A stretch of 60,680 nt of DNA. It comes from Persephonella sp. (lineage in GTDB: Bacteria; Aquificota; Aquificia; Aquificales; Hydrogenothermaceae). The notes under the pieces were generated by a model. It saw only the letters and a program-made list of their open reading frames with translations. It was not told where the DNA came from and did no database searches. How positions within the stretch are numbered: the stretch's first letter is position 1; each line of letters begins with the position of its first letter. The stretch lies in assembly GCF_027023985.1 (NCBI RefSeq), contig NZ_JALVTW010000038.1, positions 1 to 60,680 on the forward strand, written 5' to 3'. A program made the translations under genes and the position numbers. Positions 50,922 through 60,613 of the stretch are shown here, piece after piece.

Positions 50922-52500
50922 GAAAAAAATAAAACTGGCTAAGCGATTTAAAGAGATATCCTTAACCCTTTCAAAATTAGGTTTTTATAATATTTATGAA
51001 TATTTTAAACTCCTTTTCGGTCTTGAGGTTGAACCGGGGGTAAAACCCAGAAAAATCAGGGAAGCACTGGAAAAACTGGGACCCTCTTTTATAAAACTGG
51101 GGCAGATTCTCAGCACAAGACCTGACATTGTTCCTGTTTACATAATAGATGAGTTGATAAAGCTCCAAGACAGAGTTGCACCGATAGATTTTGAAATTAT
51201 CGAGGAAATTTTAAAAAGAAATTACGGAGATAGACTTTATGAAATATTTTCTGATATAGACCCTAAGCCTCTTGCCTCAGCATCAATATCACAGGTGCAT
51301 ACCGGATATTTACAAAATGGGGATAAGGTTGCCGTTAAGGTAAGAAGACCTGGACTTGAAGAGCTAATAGAACTTGATGCCCAGCTTATGGAAATGGTTG
51401 TAAATTTTCTGGAAAAACATTTTCCATCTGTTAAGGATTTTAATCTTAAAGGAGTAATACACCAGTTTAGAAGGGTTACACTTCAAGAAGCTGATTTTTC
51501 TATTGAAGCCCAGAATATAAAAATATTTCAAGAAAACTTTAAAGATTATGAAGGTTTTAAAATTCCCAAGTGTTACTACGATATATCAACCCCTGAAGTC
51601 CTGATAACAGAGTTCATAGAAGGAACAAAAATATCTGATATAGAAACCCTTGATAAAAAAGGTCTTGACAGGGTAGAACTGGCAAAACGATTAACAGATG
51701 CATATTTCAAAATGGTTTTCAAAGATGGTGTATACCATGCAGACCCTCACCCGGGAAACCTATTCGTTTTAGACGATGGCACCATTGTAGCAGTTGATTT
51801 TGGTATGATTGGCTTTCTTTCCAAAACAAAGAAAAAATACTTTTTTGATTATATCATTGCCGTTATTACACTGGATTTGAATCTTGCAATTCAGTTTTAT
51901 GAAGGCTTTAACATGTTTACCCCATATACAGATTTCAACACATTTGAAACAGACCTGCAGTTTTTCCTTGAAAAATACCACAACAAAAAGCTTGAAGAGA
52001 TAGACCTGAAAGAAATGATTGAGGATATTATTGAGTTTGTAAGGGAAAACAGATTAAGACTGCCTAATGATGTAGCTTATCTGGGAAAAGCAGCCTTAAA
52101 CCTTGAAGGCACAGTAAGAAAGCTTGACCCGGCATTTAATCCGACAGAAAGACTTAGAAATTTCATAGGAACTCCCACTAAGGATTATATTTTTGAAAAA
52201 ATATCAGAAGTTAGGGATGCAGCAGAGTTATACTTTTACCTGATTTTTAAGATTGAACATTTATACAGGCTAATTCTAAGGGAAAGAATGACCTTCCAGA
52301 TTGTTTTTAAAGATTTAGAAGAACTCCAGACTTTTTATAAACTCCAGACAGGCAAAATAGCTTTTGCAATACTATTTGTGGGACTTTTAATAGCTTCTGC
52401 CCTTTTTTATAGTGTCCAAAAGGAAACAACAGGATTAATCTTTTTGATTTTAGCTTTTATAACAGGAATAATATCTTTATACAGAGCTTTTAGATTTTAG
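50914..52500 (+). CDS. ubiB: UbiB/ABC1-family atypical kinase
   Basis: A 528-residue protein-kinase-like ATPase linked to ubiquinone/quinone biosynthesis. Motifs: KLGPSFIKLGQILSTRPDIVP (KxGQ), DKVAVKVRRPGLEELIELD (Ala-rich/VAVK), HADPHPGNLFVLDDGTIVAVDFGMIG (catalytic DPHPGN and DFG), then a helical tail with two membrane helices (FAILFVGLLIASALFY). It overlaps thyX by eight bases and precedes hisA. Confidence 0.94.
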   Translation: MFKKKIKLAKRFKEISLTLSKLGFYNIYEYFKLLFGLEVEPGVKPRKIREALEKLGPSFIKLGQILSTRPDIVPVYIIDELIKLQDRVAPIDFEIIEEILKRNYGDRLYEIFSDIDPKPLASASISQVHTGYLQNGDKVAVKVRRPGLEELIELDAQLMEMVVNFLEKHFPSVKDFNLKGVIHQFRRVTLQEADFSIEAQNIKIFQENFKDYEGFKIPKCYYDISTPEVLITEFIEGTKISDIETLDKKGLDRVELAKRLTDAYFKMVFKDGVYHADPHPGNLFVLDDGTIVAVDFGMIGFLSKTKKKYFFDYIIAVITLDLNLAIQFYEGFNMFTPYTDFNTFETDLQFFLEKYHNKKLEEIDLKEMIEDIIEFVRENRLRLPNDVAYLGKAALNLEGTVRKLDPAFNPTERLRNFIGTPTKDYIFEKISEVRDAAELYFYLIFKIEHLYRLILRERMTFQIVFKDLEELQTFYKLQTGKIAFAILFVGLLIASALFYSVQKETTGLIFLILAFITGIISLYRAFRF

Positions 52501-52508
52501 GAGGAAAT

Positions 52509-53234
52509 ATGGGGCTGAAATCCTTTATCATACCTGCAGTTGATATAAAAGATGGAAAAGCTGTGAGACTTTTCAAAGGGGATCCTAATGCTGTTACCAT
52601 TTACGGAGATGATCCTGTTTCTGTGGCAAAGCAATGGGAAGGAAAAGGGGCAAAGCATCTTCATATTGTTGACCTTGATGGTGCATTTGAAGGAAAACCG
52701 AAAAACTACAAAATAGTTGAGAAAATTGTGGCTTCAGTTTCTATTCCTGTTGAGTTTGGGGGAGGTCTTAGAAGTTTTGAGGCTGCGAAAACAATGATTG
52801 ATATAGGCGTAGCGAGAATAGTTATCGGCAGCCTTGCATATACCAATAAAGATGAATTTATGAAAATAATTGATGCCTTTCCTAATAAAGTGGTGGTTGG
52901 AATAGATGCCAAAGACGGCAAAGTGGCAATAAAAGGCTGGCTTGAGAAAACCCAGTATACTCCCCTTGAGTTTGCTCAGCAGTATGACCAGCTTAATATA
53001 TGGGGATTTTTATACACAGATGTTAACAGGGACGGGGCTATGGTAGGTCCCAATATTGAAGGAACAAAAAAACTGGCAGAGAACCTTAAGCATCCTGTAA
53101 TTGCGTCAGGTGGAGTTGGAAGTATTGAAGATGTCCAAAAATTATATCAGCTTAAAAAATACGGGGTTTACAGTGTTGTTGTAGGTAAAGCCCTTTATGA
53201 AGGAAAAATAAAATTAGAGGAGTTGGAGGACTAA
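52509..53234 (+). CDS. hisA: 1-(5-phosphoribosyl)-5-[(5-phosphoribosylamino)methylideneamino]imidazole-4-carboxamide isomerase
   Basis: HisA is the fourth-step isomerase of histidine synthesis. The 241-residue barrel has [16 protein letters not shown] with the catalytic Asp, [59 protein letters not shown] and [15 protein letters not shown] with phosphate loops. It is a scattered his gene between ubiB and ridA. Confidence 0.96.
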   Translation: MGLKSFIIPAVDIKDGKAVRLFKGDPNAVTIYGDDPVSVAKQWEGKGAKHLHIVDLDGAFEGKPKNYKIVEKIVASVSIPVEFGGGLRSFEAAKTMIDIGVARIVIGSLAYTNKDEFMKIIDAFPNKVVVGIDAKDGKVAIKGWLEKTQYTPLEFAQQYDQLNIWGFLYTDVNRDGAMVGPNIEGTKKLAENLKHPVIASGGVGSIEDVQKLYQLKKYGVYSVVVGKALYEGKIKLEELED

Positions 53235-53236
53235 AA

Positions 53237-53611
53237 ATGCAAATAATAGAAACAGACAAAGCACCAAAGGCTATAGGCCCTTACTCACAAGCTATAAAAT
53301 ATGAAAGTTTTGTGTTTGTATCCGGCCAGATAGCCATTAACCCTGAAACACAGGAGTTTATCGGTGGAAGTGTAGAAAAGCAAACAGAGAGGGTAATGGA
53401 AAATATAAAAGCTATTTTGGAAGAGGCAGGACTTAATATGAACCATGTCGTAAAAACGACAATATACCTGAAGGATATAAATGATTTTGAGAAGGTAAAC
53501 GAGGTTTACGGCAGATATTTTACAGAACATAAACCTGCCAGAGCTACTGTTGAGGTAAGTAATTTGCCAAAAGGAGCTCTGGTAGAAATAGAAGTAATCG
53601 CAGGAATATAA
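53237..53611 (+). CDS. ridA: RidA-family 2-iminobutanoate/2-iminopropanoate deaminase
   Basis: A 124-residue trimeric enamine/imine deaminase. Signatures: [73 protein letters not shown] and [25 protein letters not shown]; the conserved Arg (PARATVEV) is present. Two bases separate it from hisA. Confidence 0.96.
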   Translation: MQIIETDKAPKAIGPYSQAIKYESFVFVSGQIAINPETQEFIGGSVEKQTERVMENIKAILEEAGLNMNHVVKTTIYLKDINDFEKVNEVYGRYFTEHKPARATVEVSNLPKGALVEIEVIAGI

Positions 53612-53624
53612 AAAGGAGGGAGTT

Positions 53625-55034
53625 ATGAGGAAAAGGTATTTTTCTTTTCTATTTCTGGTGTTTGCTGTTTTATCATTTATGAGCTGTCATAATGATACAA
53701 GTAGTAAAAAAGAGTCTACTCTTATTCATGCTCAGGAAGTAGCCACACTTGATAGTAACAGCGTGAATACAATCTTACTGGCTGCAAGGAATATCCAACC
53801 TACTGCTGCACAGGAGCAAATAGCCAAATTCGGAGCAAAAATCTATAAAGTGCTTTACTGGACAACAGATGATAAAGGCAACAGAGTAAAAGCCTCAGGA
53901 GTAATGCTGCTACCTGTGGTAGAAGACCCGGCAATAAAAGACCTTTATTCAGCACCTATTGTATCAGACCAGCATGGAACTATCTTTCTGGATACTGAAG
54001 CCCCTTCTAATGTGATTCCTAAAAACATACAGGAAATTGTAGCTTATCTGAAAAATCCACAGGGTACTCTTCCACAGATAAATCCTGAAACAGTAATAGC
54101 CCTCAGTTATACAGGTAGACTTGGATTTGTAACAGTTATGCCTGATTATATAGGATTTGGTGTTTCAAAAGACCATTACCATCCATATATGATAGCCAAT
54201 TCCCTTGCAAATTCAGCAATAGACCTTATAAATGCAGCTATAGATTATGCAGAACAAAACGGAGAAGCAGTTAAAAGAGAGGTTTATCTAACAGGATATT
54301 CTGAAGGTGGATATGCAACTTTAGCAACAGCCAAGAAAATACAGGAAACAAATCAAAGGTTTAAGGTAAAAGCTGTTTTCCCTATGGGTGGAACATATAA
54401 CTTAGAAACACTTGCTTTATTACTACTTCAGCAAGAAAATATGCCATTTCCTCCATTTATAGCAGATGTTGCTTATTCTTATGCAGAAACATATGACAAT
54501 ATAACACTTTCAGACCTTGTAAATCCTCCATTTGACCAGAAAATACCCTTATATTTTGATAAGACTAAAGATGGAGAAACTATTTACAAAGATATGTTAG
54601 TTACCGTATGCGGAATAATAAATCCTCCTCCTGCTTATTGCTCAAATCCAAGTATTATTCCTAACTTTAAAGTATCCTACTTATTCAAACAAAATATGAT
54701 TCAAGATTTTCTCACCAATGGAAATAATCCATTCAGAACAGACCTGAGAAATAATAATGTTGATAACTGGGTTCCGGAATTTCCTGTAACATTTGTCCAT
54801 TGTGAGGGAGATAACATACTACCTTACCAGCTTTCATATCTTACTTATGAAAATTTCAAAAATCATGGGGTAACTACAGAGTTTGTAAATCCTGAAGAGT
54901 TATTTGGAACAGGTCAACTTGACCATCCACACTGTGCTACACCTGCATATAACTATTTGATTTATTCTTTATGTGTAAATGAATACGGACAGGATAAATG
55001 CGGAACTCCGCCTTGGCAGATGACACAACCTTAA
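53625..55034 (+). CDS. Secreted lipoprotein alpha/beta hydrolase (secretory lipase-like)
   Basis: A 469-residue lipoprotein (MRKRYFSFLFLVFAVLSFMSCHN, lipobox). The nucleophile elbow is YLTGYSEGGYATLATAKK (GxSxG with Glu after Ser), and the oxyanion region is DYIGFGVSKDHYHPYMIANSLANS. The C-terminal half has NVDNWVPEFPVTFVHCEGDNILPYQLSYL (Asp) and FGTGQLDHPHCATPAYN (His). It most resembles the large secreted hydrolases/LIP families that act on esters outside the cell. The final four bases overlap convergent dcd. Gene order suggests its own transcription from the ridA end. Confidence 0.82.
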   Translation: MRKRYFSFLFLVFAVLSFMSCHNDTSSKKESTLIHAQEVATLDSNSVNTILLAARNIQPTAAQEQIAKFGAKIYKVLYWTTDDKGNRVKASGVMLLPVVEDPAIKDLYSAPIVSDQHGTIFLDTEAPSNVIPKNIQEIVAYLKNPQGTLPQINPETVIALSYTGRLGFVTVMPDYIGFGVSKDHYHPYMIANSLANSAIDLINAAIDYAEQNGEAVKREVYLTGYSEGGYATLATAKKIQETNQRFKVKAVFPMGGTYNLETLALLLLQQENMPFPPFIADVAYSYAETYDNITLSDLVNPPFDQKIPLYFDKTKDGETIYKDMLVTVCGIINPPPAYCSNPSIIPNFKVSYLFKQNMIQDFLTNGNNPFRTDLRNNNVDNWVPEFPVTFVHCEGDNILPYQLSYLTYENFKNHGVTTEFVNPEELFGTGQLDHPHCATPAYNYLIYSLCVNEYGQDKCGTPPWQMTQP

Positions 55035-55573
55035 TCTTTATCCATATAAATACGGGAGGCCGTTGTGCCTCTCTGTCCCTGATATTTCCCTCTGTATGGC
55101 TTTTCTGCAGGGGTTTCCATTCTGGCAAAAACAAGCTGACAAATTCTCATCCCCGGATAGATTTTTAAAGGTCTTGAATTTGCATTATAAAACTCAAGTG
55201 TTATATTCCCCTCAAAACCGGCATCAACCCATCCTGCATTTTCTATAAACAGCCCTAATCTTCCCAGAGAAGACCTTCCCTCAACAAAGGCGGTCAGATA
55301 ATCAGGTAGTTTTACGTATTCACGGGTGGTTGCAAGTATAAAATGTTTTGGTTGAATAATAAATCCTTCCTCATCTGCAACTACTTTTTTTAACTGATTT
55401 CCAAGGTCAGGATTTTTAACATCAAGGATTTCAATTTCCTCAGGATAGATTAAAAATTCGTTTCCAAGCCTTAAATCAACAGAAGAAGGCTGTATCTGAA
55501 CCTCATCAAGAGGTTCTATTACAAGTTCTTTTTTATTTAAAAGCTCTTTTATTTTCCTATCACTCAGTATCAT
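55031..55573 (-). CDS. dcd: dCTP deaminase
   Basis: Dcd deaminates dCTP to dUTP for thymidylate synthesis. The 180 residues have ILSDRKIKELL, VEGRSSLGRLGLFIENAGWVDAGFEGNITLEF with the active-site Glu, and the C-terminal YQGQRGTTASRIYMDKD. A bifunctional deaminase/dUTPase version exists in archaea and some thermophiles; the sequence alone does not decide. Together with thyX upstream it fits a dUMP-to-dTMP route. Confidence 0.94.
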   Translation of the reverse strand: MILSDRKIKELLNKKELVIEPLDEVQIQPSSVDLRLGNEFLIYPEEIEILDVKNPDLGNQLKKVVADEEGFIIQPKHFILATTREYVKLPDYLTAFVEGRSSLGRLGLFIENAGWVDAGFEGNITLEFYNANSRPLKIYPGMRICQLVFARMETPAEKPYRGKYQGQRGTTASRIYMDKD

Positions 55574-55586
55574 AAGTATTATGATA

Positions 55587-56069
55587 TCACAACTGGGATA
55601 GCTTATGGGCTATCCTGTCCAGAGGAAATTTTTTGATGAGTTCCTCAGCATCTTTATAAGATATGTTGTGGTATTCCATATTTATAACGCTACTATTTCC
55701 TAAGATAACTACTATACTACCTGAATTATCTCTTTTATTATGGGACAGACCTGCTTTATATTTTCCAATTTTGAACACTTTTACATATTCTTCCGGAGTA
55801 TCTATTTCCTGAACATACGCAAAAGTTGAACCCATTGCAGAAGCTACTGGACCCTTTAAGATTGTAACTGTTAAACTTTTTTCACCTTTTTGATAGCTTC
55901 TCTCAACAGAAATTATTTTTCCTTGAGGAGATACAAACTCTCCCCCTTTAGCCTTTTCTGCTTCCCATCCTGAGATATCAACAAGCAGAGGATACAAATC
56001 TTTATAACTTCCTGCAAATGCAAAAATTGAGAAAACTAAAAAAATAAGTAAAATTTTTGAGAATCTCAT
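55587..56069 (-). CDS. Secreted protein of unknown function
   Basis: The ATG at 56069 after GGGGAT gives 160 residues: signal peptide MRFSKILLIFLVFSIFAFAGS, then a beta-rich domain (YKDLYPLLVDISGWEAEKAKG, ISVERSYQKGEKSLTVTILKGPVASAMGST, VFKIGKYKAGLSHNKRDNSGSIVVILGN) and a helical end DAEELIKKFPLDRIAHKL. It resembles small periplasmic domains with a P-loop-like beta sandwich, but I recognise no family. It is likely cotranscribed with dcd. Confidence 0.6.
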   Translation of the reverse strand: MRFSKILLIFLVFSIFAFAGSYKDLYPLLVDISGWEAEKAKGGEFVSPQGKIISVERSYQKGEKSLTVTILKGPVASAMGSTFAYVQEIDTPEEYVKVFKIGKYKAGLSHNKRDNSGSIVVILGNSSVINMEYHNISYKDAEELIKKFPLDRIAHKLSQL

Positions 56070-56215
56070 AATCAATCCCCTTAAATTGATTTATAATTAA
56101 ATTGATAAGTCTCAAACCTGATGACAAATCATTTCACTTAAATTTCTTTCCTATTGCAATAAAATTATTACAGCATAAATTAAAGCCGAAAAATTAATAT
56201 AGAGAGGTGAGGAAA

Positions 56216-56752
56216 GTGTCTGAGTTATTTATAAATTTAAAAAATGAGCTTAAGAATGAGGATTATATTGAAAGGGACTTTTCTGTCCCATTTGATAGCT
56301 TAGATTTACCTGAAGAATATTCTTCAAAAGAAAAAGATGTAAAAGTGCATATGTTTATTTTTAAAGAAAAAGATGGATATCTTGTATCCTTGTCCATAAA
56401 AAGCGATATCCAGATGGAATGTGACAGATGCCTTGAGCCTTTTAACATGAACTTAGAAGGAACAAGTAATATTTTCCTCTCTAAGAAGAAACTTGAAGGT
56501 GGCGAGCTCCACGAAGACGATTTAATAGCAAGGTATCTTGAGGATGAAGAAAAATTTAATGTATCAGAGCTTTTAAGGGAAGAAATACTTGTTCAAACAC
56601 CGATGAAAGCTCTCTGTGATGAAAATTGCCAGGGCATCTGCCCAATATGCGGTGCAAACAAAAATGAAAATCCATGTGATTGTGAGAAAAAATTAAAAAG
56701 AGAAATGTCTCCTTTCGCAAAACTCCAAACCCTTCTGGAAAAGAAAAAATAA
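56216..56752 (+). CDS. yceD: YceD/DUF177-family protein
   Basis: A 178-residue protein starting at GTG behind GAGGTGAGGAAA. DRCLEPFNMNLEGTSNIFL is the family core and the C-terminus CDENCQGICPICGANKNENPCDC is the Cys-rich end. YceD acts in 23S rRNA accumulation and is usually followed by rpmF; here the next gene is lepA, with a 104-base gap. Confidence 0.88.
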   Translation: MSELFINLKNELKNEDYIERDFSVPFDSLDLPEEYSSKEKDVKVHMFIFKEKDGYLVSLSIKSDIQMECDRCLEPFNMNLEGTSNIFLSKKKLEGGELHEDDLIARYLEDEEKFNVSELLREEILVQTPMKALCDENCQGICPICGANKNENPCDCEKKLKREMSPFAKLQTLLEKKK

Positions 56753-56856
56753 TTTCAAGGGTCTTCCTTTCTCCCTTCCCCTTTTCTTTAATCTCCGAAA
56801 TCTTTGAAAAATATTATAATTTATACTCTAAAAATTTATTCTTACCGGGGTAGTAA

Positions 56857-58659
56857 ATGAGTAAAAGGATGGAACATATAAGGAACTTTTCAATAATAGC
56901 CCATGTTGACCACGGAAAATCAACTCTTGCAGATAGATTAATGGAATTTACCGGAGCTATTGAAGAGAGGGAAAAGAAAGACCAGCTTCTTGATACACTT
57001 GATATAGAAAGGGAAAGGGGTATCACGATAAAGCTTCAAGCAGTAAGACTGAACTACAAAGCAAAAAATGGAGAAGAATATACACTCCATCTAATTGATA
57101 CACCGGGACACGTTGATTTCGGTTATGAGGTTTCTCGTTCCCTTGCAGCCTGCGAAGGTGCACTTCTGCTGATTGATGCTACACAGGGAATAGAAGCCCA
57201 GACTATAGCAACATTCTGGCAGGCACTTGAACAGGATTTAGAAATTATACCGGTCATAAACAAAATAGACCTTCCATCTGCAGATGTTGACAGGATAAAA
57301 GAACAGATAGCAGATGTTCTGGGACTTGACCCTGATGAAGCAATACTTGCTTCCGGTAAAGCCGGAATAGGAATTGAAGATATTTTAGAAGCTATTGTAA
57401 ATAAAATTCCCCCTCCAAAAGGAGAAGAAAACAAACCACTTAAAGCGCTTATTTTTGATTCGTATTACGACTCATACAGGGGTGCCGTTGCTTTCGTCAG
57501 GATATTTGACGGTGAAGTTAAAAAAGGAACCAGAATAAAACTGATGTCCACAGGAAAAGAGTTTGAGGTTACAGAAGTCGGAGCGCAAACTCCACATATG
57601 ACACAGCTTGAAAGTCTAAAAGCCGGTGATGTTGGATATATAGCAGCTGCAATTAAAGATGTAAGGGATATACGAATAGGAGATACAATAACCGATGCAA
57701 AAAATCCCACACCTGAACCTGTTCCCGGATTTAGACCTGCAAAGCCCATGGTTTATGCCGGATTATATCCTACAGGCTCTACTCTTTTTGAAGATTTAAG
57801 GGATGCCCTTGAAAAATACTCAATCAATGATGCAGCTTTAACCTACGAAATGGAAAGTTCACCGGCACTGGGACTTGGATTTAGATGTGGATTTTTAGGT
57901 CTGCTTCATATGGAAATTGTTCAGGAAAGACTTGAAAGGGAATATGATATTGAGCTAATCACCACAGCACCAAACGTTATATACAAAGTCATAACAAAAA
58001 AAGGTGAAGAAATAGAGGTTAGAAACCCCGCCCAGATGCCTGACCCTTCTGTAATAGAAAAAATACTTGAGCCATATATTGAGGCAAACATTATTACCCC
58101 GAATGATTATGTGGGGGCTATAATGCAGCTTGTTCAGGAAAAAAGAGGTATCCAAAAATCATTTGAATATATAGACAAAAAAACAGTTCTCCTTAGATAT
58201 GACATACCTATGGCAGAGGTTCTGTTTGATTTCCATGACAAACTAAAAACAGCAACAAGGGGATATGCCTCATTTGATTATGAGTTTAAAGATTACAGAC
58301 CCGGCGACCTTGTAAAAATGGATATCAAGATTAATGGAGAGCCTGTTGATGCTCTATCTTTCATAGTTCACAGGGATAAAGCTTACAGGGTTGGAAGAAA
58401 TATAGTTGATAAAATGAGGGAAGTTATCCCAAGACAGCTATTTGAGGTTAGAATTCAGGCTGTTATAGGCTCAAAGGTTGTAGCTTCTGCCAGAGTAGCA
58501 CCACTTAGAAAAGATGTTCTTGCCAAGTGTTACGGTGGTGATGTGACAAGGAAGAAAAAACTCCTTGAAAAGCAGAAAAAAGGTAAGAAAAGAATGAAAC
58601 AGCTTGGTAAAGTTGAGCTTCCACAGGAGGCCTTCCTCAGCATACTTAAGGCGGAGTAA
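56857..58659 (+). CDS. lepA: Translation elongation factor 4 (back-translocase GTPase)
   Basis: A 600-residue ribosomal GTPase. G1 [18 protein letters not shown]2 [15 protein letters not shown]3 [22 protein letters not shown]4 [15 protein letters not shown]5 [15 protein letters not shown]. The LepA-specific C-terminal domain ([25 protein letters not shown]) is conserved. The ATG has a weak upstream GGGG site; a start a few codons upstream is not supported. Confidence 0.97.
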   Translation: MSKRMEHIRNFSIIAHVDHGKSTLADRLMEFTGAIEEREKKDQLLDTLDIERERGITIKLQAVRLNYKAKNGEEYTLHLIDTPGHVDFGYEVSRSLAACEGALLLIDATQGIEAQTIATFWQALEQDLEIIPVINKIDLPSADVDRIKEQIADVLGLDPDEAILASGKAGIGIEDILEAIVNKIPPPKGEENKPLKALIFDSYYDSYRGAVAFVRIFDGEVKKGTRIKLMSTGKEFEVTEVGAQTPHMTQLESLKAGDVGYIAAAIKDVRDIRIGDTITDAKNPTPEPVPGFRPAKPMVYAGLYPTGSTLFEDLRDALEKYSINDAALTYEMESSPALGLGFRCGFLGLLHMEIVQERLEREYDIELITTAPNVIYKVITKKGEEIEVRNPAQMPDPSVIEKILEPYIEANIITPNDYVGAIMQLVQEKRGIQKSFEYIDKKTVLLRYDIPMAEVLFDFHDKLKTATRGYASFDYEFKDYRPGDLVKMDIKINGEPVDALSFIVHRDKAYRVGRNIVDKMREVIPRQLFEVRIQAVIGSKVVASARVAPLRKDVLAKCYGGDVTRKKKLLEKQKKGKKRMKQLGKVELPQEAFLSILKAE

Positions 58660-58661
58660 AA

Positions 58662-59225
58662 ATGGCTTTATTTCCTATGTTTGTTAACCTAAAAGGAGAA
58701 AAAGTCTTAATCATAGGGGGAGGAATGGTTGCCCTGCGCAAAATAGAAAAACTTCTCCCCTTTGAGCCAGATATAAAAGTTATTGCAAAGGATTTTCATC
58801 CTGATACTTTGAAATTAATACAGGAAAAAAATATCCCTTTTGAGCAAAGGGAGTTCAGATTTTCTGACCTTGAAAGACAAAAAATTGTTATTGTTGCCGT
58901 TGATGATATAAACCTGCAAAAACAGATTTTTGAATATACCAGAGGAAAAAATATTCTGGTCAACTCAGTTGATAGCCCTGATTATTGTGATTTTATTTTT
59001 CCTGCCTATGTAAAAAAGGGGGATATAGTTATAGGAATTACCACTTCAGGAAACCTCCCGGGATTATCAGCCAAGCTAAGAAAACATATAGAAAAAACAC
59101 TTCCGGAAAATTTAGAGGATATATTCAACCAGATAAAAAAAATCCGTGAGGAACTACCGAAAGGAGAAGAAAGACAGAAAAAAATCCTTCAGCTGATTGA
59201 TGACCTTTTTGATAGTAAAAAATGA
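58662..59225 (+). CDS. Precorrin-2 dehydrogenase/sirohydrochlorin ferrochelatase-type protein (CysG N-terminal domain)
   Basis: A 187-residue NAD-dependent oxidase of siroheme synthesis. LFPMFVNLKGEKVLIIGGGMVALRKIEKLL is the NAD site; VAVDDINLQKQIFEYTR and VNSVDSPDYCDFIFPAYVKKGDIVIGITTSGNLPGLSAKLRKHIEKTLPE are the family signatures. It overlaps the next start (ATGA) and is probably the single-domain bacterial Met8/CysG-N enzyme. Confidence 0.9.
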   Translation: MALFPMFVNLKGEKVLIIGGGMVALRKIEKLLPFEPDIKVIAKDFHPDTLKLIQEKNIPFEQREFRFSDLERQKIVIVAVDDINLQKQIFEYTRGKNILVNSVDSPDYCDFIFPAYVKKGDIVIGITTSGNLPGLSAKLRKHIEKTLPENLEDIFNQIKKIREELPKGEERQKKILQLIDDLFDSKK

Positions 59226-59374
59226 CTCCTGTTGAGATAACCGTAAACAGAAGCTATAAGGATTTTATTTCCGAAAAAGAACTTGTACAAATTATTAAAG
59301 AAATGAAAAAACCTGAAACAGAAAGGATTTATGTTTTATTCACAGAGGTTCCTGTGACATCCTCCCCTAACTAA
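59222..59374 (+). pseudogene. 5' fragment of an unknown gene interrupted by IS insertion
   Basis: The ATG overlaps the preceding stop (ATGA) and opens a 50-residue frame: MTPVEITVNRSYKDF, ISEKELVQIIKEMKKPETER, IYVLFTEVP, after which the frame enters the insertion and stops at TAA 59372-59374. The native C-terminus is lost. About 44 host residues remain and do not identify a family. Its native continuation should lie right of the element, beyond the window. Confidence 0.7.
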
Positions 59375-59520
59375 AGTTAGGGGCTTCCTGCTTCACAGAG
59401 GTATAGCTTACACGGATATAGGGATTACTACCTAATATCCGTGCAGTGGCTTGCTTCTCCACAGGCGTTACTTGCTCCACTTCGTGTCGCCGGTTTGCAG
59501 AGCAAACGTCCCCACAGTCC
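59355..59520 (-). ncRNA. Predicted omega-RNA scaffold at the tnpB 3' end (right end of IS200/IS605-type element)
   Basis: On the minus strand the tnpB 3' end holds GGCGACACGAAGTGGAGC, CAAGTAACGCCTGTGGAGAA and TGAAGCAGGAAGCCCC, typical of the guide-RNA scaffold that overlaps tnpB, then the perfect hairpin CCCCTAACTTTAGTTAGGGG and GAGGATGTCAC. The predicted guide begins immediately left, in the host gene (59335-59354). Identification is from pattern memory, not a search. Confidence 0.65.
59364..59383. repeat. Right-end hairpin of the insertion element
   Basis: CCCCTAACT and AGTTAGGGG form a perfect 9-base stem around AA. Its stem closes exactly at the tnpB stop region and fits the subterminal hairpin that TnpA recognises in IS200/IS605 elements. 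It also disrupts the host reading frame. Confidence 0.75.
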
Positions 59521-60483
59521 GTAGGTAGGTTTTTTATAGTGGTTTTCTCCACTTTTTGTAGTCCTATCTTTAGTATGTTTATCGCAGAGTTTAAGTCTCT
59601 ATCAATTACTAATCCACATTTTTCACATTTGAAGGTTCTGACTGATAGTTTTATGTCCTCTTTTCTATTTCCACATCTACTACACACTTTTGTTGTAGTT
59701 TCATACTTGTCCACAGGTATAAGGGTCTCTATGTTTTGTTTTAACATAGAAATTATTCCCCCTATACCTGTAGTTTGGATTTGTTTTCCAAATATACCTC
59801 TGTGCCAGTTCCTTATCTGTTCTTCTTGTATTAACACATATTCGTATTTCTTTAGTAGAGATAGTATTTTGTTCTTTATGTCTTTTCTTCTATTGTAGAT
59901 TTTCTGGTGTTCTTTCTGGATTTTCTGTTTGGTTTTCCAATAATTCTTACTTCCTTTTTGTTGTCTTGATAGTTTCTTTTGCAACCTCTTTAGTCTTTTA
60001 GTTTCTTCTATACGATAGTTTATTTTTATTCCATTTGTTAGGGTTAACTGGTGCTTTATTCCAAAATCTATTCCTATTGGTTTATTTATCTTTTCTTGTT
60101 TTTGCTTTTCAACTTTCTTGTCTATATAGCAGGTTAGATATATGTAGTATCCATCAGGTTTCTTTATTAGTTCTGCTTTTGCTATGTCACAATTTTCGGG
60201 TAGCTGGTGTAGTCCTAATACTCTTATTGGTTTCTTTAATCCTTGTTATTCTGTTTTTATCTTTTAGCACTTTGAATGTTATTCCGTTTTGTTTAAGTGG
60301 TATATTCCTATAATCTGATTTGAATTTTAGTTTTCCTACTTTTATTCCTTTTTGTTTTGCTTTTGATAGGTCTGACAGGTTTTTCTTTATTCTATCCAGT
60401 ATCCCTTGTTTCATCTGGGATGATAAACAGGTTATTTCTCTTGTTTCAATACCCCGTGGTGTTTTTATAGAAAAATTTTTCGC
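59367..60483 (-). pseudogene. tnpB: tnpB/OrfB (RNA-guided nuclease) pseudogene of an IS200/IS605-type element
   Basis: The 3' two thirds translate as a TnpB: PIGIDFGIKHQLTLTNG (RuvC Asp), IQEEQIRNWHRGIFG (Glu), VCSRCGN...CEKCGLVIDRDLNSAINIL (zinc ribbon and last Asp). Continuity from 59367 to about 60230 is open. A one-base shift near 60229-60246 separates the upstream segment (60187-60414), which carries LSSQMKQGILDRI and KSDYRNIPLKQ. No start codon exists upstream (open only to 60483), and the usual N-terminal 60-90 residues are missing. So the protein is 5'-truncated and frameshifted although the catalytic residues remain. Confidence 0.85.
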
Positions 60484-60534
60484 CTAAAACCCATTGCTTT
60501 AGCAATGGGATACAGGCGAAACGGCGTAAGCCGT
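60479..60534. repeat. Compound hairpins between the tnpB remnant and tnpA
   Basis: TTCGCCT (60479-60485) pairs with AGGCGAA (60514-60520), enclosing CCCATTGC-TTTA-GCAATGGG (8 bp); ACGGC-GTAA-GCCGT (60521-60534) follows at once. The pattern fits a left-end or internal hairpin of an IS200/IS605-type element. It truncates tnpB, so the two genes may come from joined elements. Confidence 0.65.
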
Positions 60535-60613
60535 AAAAACCCTTTGAGCGTTTAATTTTTAATTTTTTCTTAAAAGGCTTGCTTTTTTCGTTAAACTACC
60601 ATACCATAATACT

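Noticed and set aside
59446-60313. Plus-strand frames of 92 and 150 residues inside the element
   Set aside because: They are antisense to tnpB, are Phe/Ser-rich and have no recognised domain.
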